NCBI GenBank assembly: GCA_964568045.1
Contig: CAZMOL010000089.1
Span: 1-5,617, forward strand
Length of the DNA: 5,617 nt
Direction of reading: 5' to 3'
Source of the DNA: CAZDDA01 sp964568045
GTDB lineage: Bacteria; Bipolaricaulota; Bipolaricaulia; UBA7950; UBA9294
Positions 1-5,537 of this stretch are shown piece by piece. Position 1 is the stretch's first letter, and each line of letters begins with the position of its first letter. The position numbers and the translations under genes were made by a program. Under the pieces are notes generated by a model, which was given only the letters and a program-made list of their open reading frames with translations, searched no databases and was not told the DNA's origin.

Positions 1-2
1 GT

Positions 3-1262
3 CTAGTAGGCTTCCTGGGCTGCGGCTTCGATCGATGCGAGAACCGTATCCAGGCTGATTCCACTGATGTAGTCGAGGATCCCGCTCCAGAATGCACCGG
101 CGCCGATCTCACCCGGCATCAGGTCAGAGCCGTCGAAGCGCGACACGCTTGCATTCAACAGCATCTCCTGCGCCTTGCTGGTGATCGGATTGCTGAAATC
201 CTCCGGATTGGCGTTCACGTACGCCGACAGCTCTCCGAGCTCCGAGCTCCAGATGTTGGCCGCCGTCTCGGAGGTCAGGAACTGGGCGAACTTGATGACC
301 TCCGGTCGGTTGTTGAACACGGTGACTACGTCACCCGATACGAGGAGAGGAATCGAGCCATCTGCCGTTGCCATCGGCGTGATCGTCGGCAGCGGGAAGA
401 TGTTGTAGTCCTCGCCCGCCACGAGTCCTTTGATGTGATCGTTGAAAAAACCTTGGATAAACGTGGCCTGGTGGTGCATGTATGCCTGCGGCGGATCACG
501 AAAGACTGGGTCGGCCGCATCACCGAAGTTGGCGGTCAGTGCGCCGATCGGGCCACCGAAAACGTAGCCCTTATCGAACAGGCTTCCGAACGTCTCAAAC
601 GCCAGCTTGATGCGTGGATCGGTCCACGGAATCTCGTGGTTAACCCACTGGTCGTAGATGCTGGCGCCGGCCGTTCGAAGCACGATGTCCTCGACCCAAT
701 CGGTCCCCGGCCATCCGCTTGCGGCACCGCTCTCAATTCCGATGGACCATGGTACTCCACCGTCGGCGAGAATCTGTTCGCTTAGCGCGAGCAATTGGTA
801 CCAGGTTGATGGAATGGTGTATCCCTTATCTGTGAAGACCTTCGGGTTGTACCAGACAAGGCTCTTCACGTTCGGGAAGATGAACAGACCGTACAATCCG
901 CCCTTGTACTCCCCGATCGGAACGAGCGCCGGATTGATGTCCGCCGTATCAACGAGTCCCGACAGGTCGACAATCTGGCCGGCGTCGGCCCACTGTCGCA
1001 TGGTTCCAACCCACGGGTGTGGGGTCAAGTCGGGCGGATTTCCGGCGGCGAGTCGCGTCGCCAGGATGGCCGGGCGGTCGCGCCCGACGATCTCGACAAC
1101 AACATCGATGCCTGGATTCTCCGCTTCAAACGCTGCTACGATTTTCTCAAAGGCCGGTGCTTGCTCACCCGGCCAGCCGTGCATCACGTTTACCTCTGCA
1201 CCGAGGCTCACGGCCCCGATCACAAACAGACCCATTAGCATAAACACAATTGACCTACGCAT
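3..1262 (-). CDS. ABC transporter sugar-binding protein (CUT1 / family 1 extracellular solute-binding protein)
   Basis: Predicted secreted solute receptor of a carbohydrate ABC importer, 419 aa, which is normal length for the family. The ATG at 1262 is chosen because AAAGGAGG (1267-1274) sits 4-5 nt upstream; the in-frame start 45 bp further up has no such site and would spoil the signal peptide. Residues 1-22 form a signal peptide (MRRS, then a hydrophobic stretch, ending SLGA before EVNV). There is no lipobox cysteine, so it looks SPase I-cleaved rather than a lipoprotein. Family-typical segments are WYNPKVF (138-143 region) followed by GYTIPSTW, and HEIPWTDPRIK near 209-219 followed by AFETFGSLFDKGYVF; this pattern resembles alpha-glucoside-type (AglE-like) receptors. 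It is the last visible gene of the leftward operon and overlaps the kinase frame by 8 bp. No permease gene is in the window; it should lie past the left edge. The ligand cannot be read from sequence. Confidence 0.93.
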   Translation of the reverse strand: MRRSIVFMLMGLFVIGAVSLGAEVNVMHGWPGEQAPAFEKIVAAFEAENPGIDVVVEIVGRDRPAILATRLAAGNPPDLTPHPWVGTMRQWADAGQIVDLSGLVDTADINPALVPIGEYKGGLYGLFIFPNVKSLVWYNPKVFTDKGYTIPSTWYQLLALSEQILADGGVPWSIGIESGAASGWPGTDWVEDIVLRTAGASIYDQWVNHEIPWTDPRIKLAFETFGSLFDKGYVFGGPIGALTANFGDAADPVFRDPPQAYMHHQATFIQGFFNDHIKGLVAGEDYNIFPLPTITPMATADGSIPLLVSGDVVTVFNNRPEVIKFAQFLTSETAANIWSSELGELSAYVNANPEDFSNPITSKAQEMLLNASVSRFDGSDLMPGEIGAGAFWSGILDYISGISLDTVLASIEAAAQEAY

Positions 1263-2046
1263 ACTCCCTCCTTTGATGATCATTGGTCGTCTTGCTGTGC
1301 TTAGCACAGCGTCTCACATAACCCTCTTGATCCGTGCCCCAACCACCTCCTTGCGACGCTTTGCCGCTTCGTAGTTTTGAACTTGAAGAAACAGGTTTGA
1401 TCTCCTTCTGCACGTAGACCTCATAATCCACACCAACGATGATGTCTGCTGATTCCTTGTGCCCCGCGATGATGCGATGCTCGATCTCCAGGACTTGATC
1501 CAAGTACTCATCCTGTGGTTCCCGTGCACGTTTCAATCTGTCCGCATTCGTCTGGTAGTAGGGTCTTTCGATGAACACACGCACGTTGACATTTTCAAGC
1601 AATGTTGTGTAGGTACCCTCAACGACAACGGCGCGAATACCCTGTAGCGAAACTGTTTCCGTGGTGATCCGATCCTCCTGATAGACGACGAGAGGCTTGG
1701 CGATCGTCCGCGTGCCTCGGCGGAAGAGCGCGAGGTGCTGATCAAGGAGATCGAGACGAACTTCAGAAACCCCTACGCGAGCTATCGCTGCCTTGCGCAT
1801 CTTTGCATTTGTGTGCGGAGGATACACGAAATAGTCGTCTTGTTGTAGAACCAGGCTACTTACTCCTTGCCGCTTGAATGCCCGAGACACCAAGAGGGCA
1901 AGTTCCGATTTTCCACTGCCGGATTCACCACCGACGGCGAGTACAAACTTACTGCCGGATGTCTTGATCATGGGAAGCGAAAATTCAACCAGTTTCCTTG
2001 CTGCCTTCCGGTGCTCGGGCTTGAGAACTAGCTTATCGCCTCGCAT
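1255..2046 (-). CDS. Uridine kinase-like P-loop kinase, probable C-terminal frameshift
   Basis: A P-loop NTPase of the uridine kinase/phosphoribulokinase-like group, 263 aa as read. The Walker A motif GGESGSGKS is at 39-47. QQDDYF (68-73) matches the DD-F/Y substrate-site motif of uridine kinases, VVVEGTY (140-146) is the typical second-strand VEG motif, and the R/K-rich stretch around 168-176 suits a lid. The substrate could be a nucleoside or, given the operon, a sugar; this is inference. The ATG at 2046 follows GAGGGAG, and the gene begins 6 bp after the glycosyltransferase stop. After residue 216 the frame turns into a Ser/Gly-rich tail of low coding quality. The neighbouring frame from 1397 to a TGA at 1314-1316 encodes an amphipathic, Lys/Arg-rich end (NLFLQVQNYEAAKRRKEVV...). 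Removing one A from the AAA at 1396-1398 would give a 243-aa protein that ends 51 bp before the binding-protein start. The family call is firm; the C-terminus is not. Confidence 0.85.
   Translation of the reverse strand: MRGDKLVLKPEHRKAARKLVEFSLPMIKTSGSKFVLAVGGESGSGKSELALLVSRAFKRQGVSSLVLQQDDYFVYPPHTNAKMRKAAIARVGVSEVRLDLLDQHLALFRRGTRTIAKPLVVYQEDRITTETVSLQGIRAVVVEGTYTTLLENVNVRVFIERPYYQTNADRLKRAREPQDEYLDQVLEIEHRIIAGHKESADIIVGVDYEVYVQKEIKPVSSSSKLRSGKASQGGGWGTDQEGYVRRCAKHSKTTNDHQRREYA
1267..1274 (-). promoter_or_regulatory. Ribosome binding site deciding the start of the sugar-binding protein
   Basis: Read on the minus strand, AAAGGAGG followed by GAGT and then ATG. It is a near-perfect Shine-Dalgarno site and fixes the start at 1262. 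It lies inside the 3' end of the annotated kinase frame, so the two genes may be translationally coupled. Confidence 0.85.
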
Positions 2047-2052
2047 GATTGG

Positions 2053-3273
2053 CTACTCCCTCTGTTCGTACAGGGCCCGGTGGCGTGCGGCAAGATACGC
2101 CCAGCTGTAGCTTCGCTCCACATGCATCCTGGCGGCCGCCCCCATGCGGCGACGCCTCTCGGGATCCTCAACGAGTTCGACGATTGCAGCAGCAAGTTCA
2201 GTGATGTCAGTTGGATTGACAAGCAATCCGGTTTCCCCATCTGTGATGACTTCCGGCGGACCCCCGAACCTCGTCGCTACAACCGGCACACCGGACGCCA
2301 TCGCCTCCAGCATCACGATTCCGAACAGCTCGTAGCGCGACGGCATGACAAACACGTCGGCGGCTCCATAATAAAGGAGAACCTCGGCCTCAGACAAAAC
2401 GGGAAGCCAACGGACGGCATCCTCGATGTCCAGCGATCGGACTAGCTTCCGCAAGCGGTCCCGCTCAGCCACTTCATGCGGGTGATCCTCTACGACACCC
2501 GCACTGAGCACAAACTGTGGCTCGAACCTGTCAGCAAGCTGGTGAATCACCTTGGCCGCCGCCCGGAAATAGAGATCGAAACCTTTTCGTTCATCGAGTC
2601 TTCCAAGCGAGAATATCAGTGGGGCATTAGTAAATCCCAATTCCTTCTTGACCGCGTTCTTGTCTGGCGGAGGACGGAATCGGTTTGCATCAACGCCAGG
2701 GGGAAACACGGTGATCTTCTCCCTGTTAGCTCCGTACAGGGTGACGAGGTCTTTCTGCTCAGACGTTGTCGAAGCAATAACCCTGTCGCATCCCTCAATA
2801 ACGTGGGTCTCCACAGCAATTCGTTCTTGGAACTGGGAAGGATCCGCTTCTGGGAGGGATGCCATCTTTCGCCTTCCCAATGAGTGAGATGTGTGAATCC
2901 AAAACCGATCTTCGCGCAAAAAAACACTGACCCTCCCTCCATCCCAGAAGTGAGAATGGATAATCTGCCCGTTATGAAGCTCTGCCACAACTTTCTCAGC
3001 GAACTGCTCGAGGTGGGGGCCCAATTCCTCTTTGGGTAGAAACCGTTTTGGGCCACAAGGAACACGCACAACGGTTGCTCCCGGGGCGATGGTCTCACGC
3101 TGGGGCTTTCCGTCGGCTCTGTCGCGCGTGTAGGTGGTAACGCTGACCCCTTTCTGGGCAAGCGAAGCAGCAAGCTCACGAAGGTACACACACTGGCCGC
3201 CGATATCCGGCTCTCCAATTCTCCCGAGCGGATCCCCGTGCGGGCTCAGCATGGCAACGCTAAGCATCGGCAA
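2053..3273 (-). CDS. GT4 glycosyltransferase, sucrose-phosphate synthase-like
   Basis: A retaining GT-B glycosyltransferase of family GT4, 406 aa, complete. N-terminal domain: SPHGDPLG (10-17) and DIGGQCVYLREL (23-34), the GGQ-VY-REL signature of sucrose-phosphate synthase and mannosylfructose-phosphate synthase relatives; HSHFWDGG (106-113); HTSHSLGRRK (127-136). C-terminal NDP-sugar domain: PPGVDANRF (191-199), LGRLDERKG (223-231), and the E-x7-E donor-site motif with E315 and E323, followed by GVPVVATRFGGPPEV. The likely reaction is transfer from an NDP-sugar to a sugar phosphate or related acceptor in the cytoplasm; which sugars is unknown. The start is TTG at 3273: GGAGGT lies 5 nt upstream of it but 11 nt upstream of the alternative ATG at 3267. 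It overlaps the DeoR gene by 14 bp, so co-translation is likely. No HAD-type phosphatase, the usual partner of sucrose-phosphate synthase, is present in the window. Confidence 0.9.
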   Translation of the reverse strand: MPMLSVAMLSPHGDPLGRIGEPDIGGQCVYLRELAASLAQKGVSVTTYTRDRADGKPQRETIAPGATVVRVPCGPKRFLPKEELGPHLEQFAEKVVAELHNGQIIHSHFWDGGRVSVFLREDRFWIHTSHSLGRRKMASLPEADPSQFQERIAVETHVIEGCDRVIASTTSEQKDLVTLYGANREKITVFPPGVDANRFRPPPDKNAVKKELGFTNAPLIFSLGRLDERKGFDLYFRAAAKVIHQLADRFEPQFVLSAGVVEDHPHEVAERDRLRKLVRSLDIEDAVRWLPVLSEAEVLLYYGAADVFVMPSRYELFGIVMLEAMASGVPVVATRFGGPPEVITDGETGLLVNPTDITELAAAIVELVEDPERRRRMGAAARMHVERSYSWAYLAARHRALYEQRE

Positions 3274-4036
3274 TCCGTACCTCCGTTCCCAACTTGCGGT
3301 ACAGCTTAACGTCCCTTTTCGGCGCTCCAGAATCGGTGATCAGGACGTTCACCTCGGAGAGTGGCGCAAGAAACACAAAGCTGTCCAGCCCAATCTTCGA
3401 AGCATCTGCCAACACGACAACCTGATCCGCCACTTCCATCATCTTTCGCTTGATGCCAGCTTCATACGGATTGTTTACCGAAATTCCACGAGGGCTGACG
3501 CCGTTTACTCCCAAGAACAGCCAGTCAAAATGCAGCCCGTCGAGAAACGCCTCCGCCAAAGGACCGACGAAACACAGCGAGGGCTTGTAGAGCGTTCCGC
3601 CAATCGGTATTACATCAAGTTGGGGCGCTTCCACGAGTTCGTTTATCGCGTAGACCGAGTTCACTGCCACCGTAAGTTGGCGATCCCGCAGATTGTGCGC
3701 GACGTAGAGCGTCGTGCTGCCGGCATCGACGATTGCCCAGTCCCCATCCTCAGGCAGCTCCACAGCCACCGTAGCAATCGCCATCTTCTCTTCCCGGTAC
3801 AGGCTAGTTTGTTGCTGGAATGTGGGAGTGAATCGCAGGACCCGATTGGTAACGGCGCCTCCACGGTTTCGCTTGAGCATCCCCTGGGCTTCGAGCGTCT
3901 CAAGATCGGACCGTATTGTCACCTGCGAGACCCCAAATCGCTCGCTCAACTCGGCTACGGTGGCCACACCGTCGGCCAATACCACCTGCGCGATCTGATG
4001 GCGCCTTTCGTCAACTAGCATCGTTCTTTCACTCAC
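3260..4036 (-). CDS. DeoR/GlpR-family transcriptional regulator of sugar metabolism
   Basis: A DNA-binding repressor of the DeoR family, 258 aa, normal length. The N-terminal winged HTH includes VAELSERFGVSQVTIRSD (27-44) and continues to the wing (LKRNRGGAV, 54-62). The C-terminal DeoRC sugar-phosphate sensor domain shows DAGSTT (104-109), VIPIGG (142-147), FLGVNGVSPRGIS (174-186), DASKIG (211-216) and LITD (232-235), so the effector pocket looks intact. Proteins of this family usually release DNA on binding a phosphorylated sugar; here that may be a product of the adjacent kinase (inference). The start is uncertain. The GTG at 4036 gives an MSERT prefix with only a weak upstream AAAGAGA. 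The in-frame ATG at 4021 gives a more family-like MLVDERR start and leaves a longer leader from the predicted promoter. First gene of the leftward operon, probably autoregulated, and well placed to control the divergent galT-like gene. Confidence 0.94.
   Translation of the reverse strand: MSERTMLVDERRHQIAQVVLADGVATVAELSERFGVSQVTIRSDLETLEAQGMLKRNRGGAVTNRVLRFTPTFQQQTSLYREEKMAIATVAVELPEDGDWAIVDAGSTTLYVAHNLRDRQLTVAVNSVYAINELVEAPQLDVIPIGGTLYKPSLCFVGPLAEAFLDGLHFDWLFLGVNGVSPRGISVNNPYEAGIKRKMMEVADQVVVLADASKIGLDSFVFLAPLSEVNVLITDSGAPKRDVKLYRKLGTEVRIADA
3279..3284 (-). promoter_or_regulatory. Ribosome binding site favouring a TTG start for the glycosyltransferase
   Basis: The minus strand reads GGAGGT, then ACGGA, then TTG (3273), an optimal 5-nt spacer. 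The ATG two codons later is 11 nt from this site, which is long. The site lies inside the end of the DeoR gene. Confidence 0.6.
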
Positions 4037-4042
4037 TAGCGA
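4036..4042 (+). repeat. YTAGCGA motif copy 1, possible operator
   Basis: CTAGCGA in the leader of the DeoR gene, next to its predicted transcription start and touching the GTG codon. One of three copies in the divergent intergenic region. Confidence 0.35.
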
Positions 4043-4054
4043 TTCTCTTTCGAT

Positions 4055-4083
4055 AATTTACCAAAGCGACCCATTTTTGTCAA
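4055..4083 (-). promoter_or_regulatory. Sigma70-type promoter of the leftward operon
   Basis: On the minus strand there is a perfect -35 TTGACA (4078-4083), a 17-bp spacer and a -10 TAAATT (4055-4060, 4 of 6 consensus bases). Transcription should start near 4048. That is only about 12 nt before the GTG at 4036, or about 27 nt before the ATG at 4021. No terminator-like or riboswitch-like leader fits in so short a space. Confidence 0.8.
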
Positions 4084-4127
4084 CCAGATCGGGAAGCAGC
4101 GAGGGGATAAGGACAACTAGACCACGC

Positions 4128-4135
4128 TTAGCGAG
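4128..4135 (+). repeat. YTAGCGAG motif copy 2, possible operator
   Basis: TTAGCGAG, about 17 bp upstream of the weak -35 of the galT-like gene and upstream of the leftward -35. It forms an inverted pair with copy 3. Confidence 0.35.
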
Positions 4136-4138
4136 ACC

Positions 4139-4154
4139 AACGCGGTGCGGCGTT
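4139..4154. repeat. Short inverted repeat next to the galT -35
   Basis: AACGC (4139-4143) and GCGTT (4150-4154) form 5-bp arms around a 6-bp centre, abutting and slightly overlapping the weak -35. It could be a half-protected operator for a regulator, but arms of this length also occur by chance. Confidence 0.25.
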
Positions 4155-4182
4155 ACCTCTTTGCCCAAGGGCGCACTATAAT
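4153..4182 (+). promoter_or_regulatory. Promoter of the galT-like gene
   Basis: A perfect -10 TATAAT lies at 4177-4182. The best -35 is a weak TTACCT (4153-4158) at 18 bp spacing. The predicted start near 4189 gives a leader of about 55 nt before the ATG at 4244. A strong -10 with a poor -35 may indicate need for an activator or a tightly repressible promoter; that is inference. Confidence 0.65.
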
Positions 4183-4183
4183 A

Positions 4184-4191
4184 CTCGCTAG
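4184..4191 (-). repeat. YTAGCGAG motif copy 3 (inverted), possible operator
   Basis: CTCGCTAG on the plus strand, that is CTAGCGAG on the minus strand. It sits 1 bp after the TATAAT box and covers the predicted galT transcription start, a classic repressor position. Together with copy 2 it brackets the whole galT promoter in opposite orientation. Confidence 0.35.
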
Positions 4192-4234
4192 ACGGAAAAC
4201 ACTTGCACACACCGGCGAGAGAACGAAGCCAACA

Positions 4235-4241
4235 AGAGGAG
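4235..4241 (+). promoter_or_regulatory. Ribosome binding site of the galT-like gene
   Basis: AGAGGAG ends 2 nt before the ATG at 4244 (core GAGG is about 4 nt away). It supports the 342-aa start over the longer in-frame GTG start at 4145. Confidence 0.6.
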
Positions 4242-4243
4242 AC

Positions 4244-5272
4244 ATGTCTGAGCTACGGCGCGGGCCGATTACCAAAAAATGGGTCATTATCGCCCCTGAA
4301 CGGGGCAAGCGCCCGTTCGATTACAACAAGGAGCGCCGGAAGCCCCCTACAAGTGATCCCTCAACCTGTCCATTCTGTCCGGGCAAAGAGGATTTGACCC
4401 CTCGTGAGATACACCGTGTCGATGGGCCAGACGGACGATGGCGCATCCGTGTAGTTACAAACAAATTCCCGGCGCTGCAGAGCTACGACGAACGTGGGCG
4501 ACAGGCGGTGGAAGGATTCTTCGACCGCATGAACGGCGTTGGAGCGCACGAGGTGGTCATTGAGAGTCCCAATCATGAGAGACAGATTCCGGATCTCCCC
4601 GACGAACACGTTCGGCTGATCGTGGACACGTACATCGATCGTCTGCGTGGTCTGATGGAGAATAGCTGGCACCGCTACGTGCTCCTGTTCAAGAACCACG
4701 GCCCGGAAGCCGGAGCGTCTCTATCACACCCGCACTCGCAGATCATTGCCACTCCAATCACGCCACGAGAAGTCCGTGACGGGCTGGAGACAGCCAGGGA
4801 CTACTTTGAACGAAAAGAGCGCTGCATATTCTGCGACATTCTGATTGGCGAGATACGGGCCGGGGTGCGCGTCGTTGAGCAATCGAATGGGTATGTGGTA
4901 CTGGCGCCATACGCAGCGAGGTTCCCGTTCGAATTGATCATTTATCCGTGCGAGCACTCACACGACTTCACAACGATCAACAGCGAACAGCGAGACGGCC
5001 TCGCTGTCACATTGAAGCAAACCCTGGGACGACTGGGAGCGCTTCTCGGAGACATTCCCTACAACTTCGTGTTGCAGACCGCTCCCAATCCCGTCCCGCG
5101 CGCCGGTAAACCTGGCTACTGGAAGACGTTGCAATACGACTACCACTGGCGAATCGAGATCATGCCGCGGTTGACCAAAGTGGCTGGATTTGAGTGGGGC
5201 ACAGGGCTCTACATCAATCCTGTCCCCCCTGAAGAAGCAGCACATCAGCTTCGGGAAGTGGACATCAAGTGA
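4244..5272 (+). CDS. galT: Galactose-1-phosphate uridylyltransferase-like protein (GalT class I, HIT superfamily)
   Basis: A nucleotidyltransferase of the GalT branch of the HIT superfamily, 342 aa, near the usual length. It is expected to exchange a nucleotidyl group between a UDP-sugar (or ADP-glucose) and a sugar 1-phosphate through a nucleotidyl-histidine intermediate in the cytoplasm. Zinc ligands equivalent to those of E. coli GalT are visible: C42 and C45 in CPFC, H111 in ESPNHE, and H162. The nucleophile is H164 in HPHSQ (162-166), preceded by NHGPEAGAS. VVTNKFPAL (70-78) is the nucleotide-binding segment, and CIFC (194-197) opens the second HIT-like half, which ends with YHWRIEIMPRLT (300-311). 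E. coli GalT has HPHGQ; Ser in place of Gly (HPHSQ) is also seen in ADP-glucose phosphorylase-type relatives, so the true substrate pair is open. The ATG at 4244 has AGAGGAG 2-3 nt upstream; an upstream in-frame GTG is rejected because the TATAAT promoter lies inside that extension. Divergent from the DeoR operon. Confidence 0.92.
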   Translation: MSELRRGPITKKWVIIAPERGKRPFDYNKERRKPPTSDPSTCPFCPGKEDLTPREIHRVDGPDGRWRIRVVTNKFPALQSYDERGRQAVEGFFDRMNGVGAHEVVIESPNHERQIPDLPDEHVRLIVDTYIDRLRGLMENSWHRYVLLFKNHGPEAGASLSHPHSQIIATPITPREVRDGLETARDYFERKERCIFCDILIGEIRAGVRVVEQSNGYVVLAPYAARFPFELIIYPCEHSHDFTTINSEQRDGLAVTLKQTLGRLGALLGDIPYNFVLQTAPNPVPRAGKPGYWKTLQYDYHWRIEIMPRLTKVAGFEWGTGLYINPVPPEEAAHQLREVDIK

Positions 5273-5537
5273 TAGGGACTTGGGATTCGCGGAGTCCTCG
5301 GAGGGTGGCGAGCCCAGACGATTGGCTGCACATGGGCGCAGGGCGTTGCACAGATCACATTTCTGGAACACCTCCTGCGTCCGGGAGCCTATGTCGAGCT
5401 TGCCAAGCAGCCCCCAGGAGGGCCTGGAAAACTCGGCCACACAGATTCGCGCTTGCCGTTCTGGATAGAGGAGGTTCGGAGCGCGCACTACTCAAGGATT
5501 CAATCAAGCAAACGACAGAAAGGAGTCCCGCATAGAG
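5273..5537 (+). other. Gap after galT with a stop-free frame, possible gene remnant
   Basis: This 265-bp gap has no RNA gene, promoter or rho-independent terminator that I can support. The frame starting at 5276 runs 93 codons without a stop, to a TGA at 5555-5557. By hand count over its first 73 codons its GC is high at positions 1 and 3 (about 70%) and lower at position 2 (about 55%), a coding-like pattern. It lacks an ATG or GTG; the first usual alternative start is a TTG at 5453. Its translation (for example FLEHLLRPGAYVELAKQPPG) matches no family I know. It may be the tail of a gene that lost its 5' end, or chance in GC-rich DNA. Confidence 0.3.

Noticed and set aside
1263..1307. 15-residue N-terminal extension of the sugar-binding protein
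   Set aside because: It would put charged residues ahead of the signal peptide and bury the strong AAAGGAGG site inside the coding region.
658..1374. Long plus-strand open frame of 238 codons opposite the sugar-binding protein
   Set aside because: It is antisense to a gene with clear family motifs, and its translation is Ser/Thr/Pro-rich with no recognisable domain.
3134..4018. Plus-strand open frame of 294 codons opposite the DeoR gene
   Set aside because: Antisense shadow: the minus-strand frame carries all DeoR family motifs, and this one shows none.
4046..4065. CTTT-N12-AAAG inverted repeat over the leftward -10 as a DeoR operator
   Set aside because: Four-base arms are too short to separate from chance in this AT-rich promoter segment.
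4145..4243. In-frame GTG extension that would add 33 residues to the GalT-like protein
   Set aside because: The extension contains the TATAAT promoter and the predicted transcription start, and the ATG at 4244 has its own ribosome site and the typical GalT N-terminus.
5414..5427. Hairpin CCAGG-AGGG-CCTGG as a terminator after galT
   Set aside because: Only 5 bp of stem and no T-tract on either strand.
4958..5488. Minus-strand open frame of 176 codons overlapping the end of galT and the gap after it
   Set aside because: Most of it is antisense to conserved GalT sequence, with no recognisable motif.
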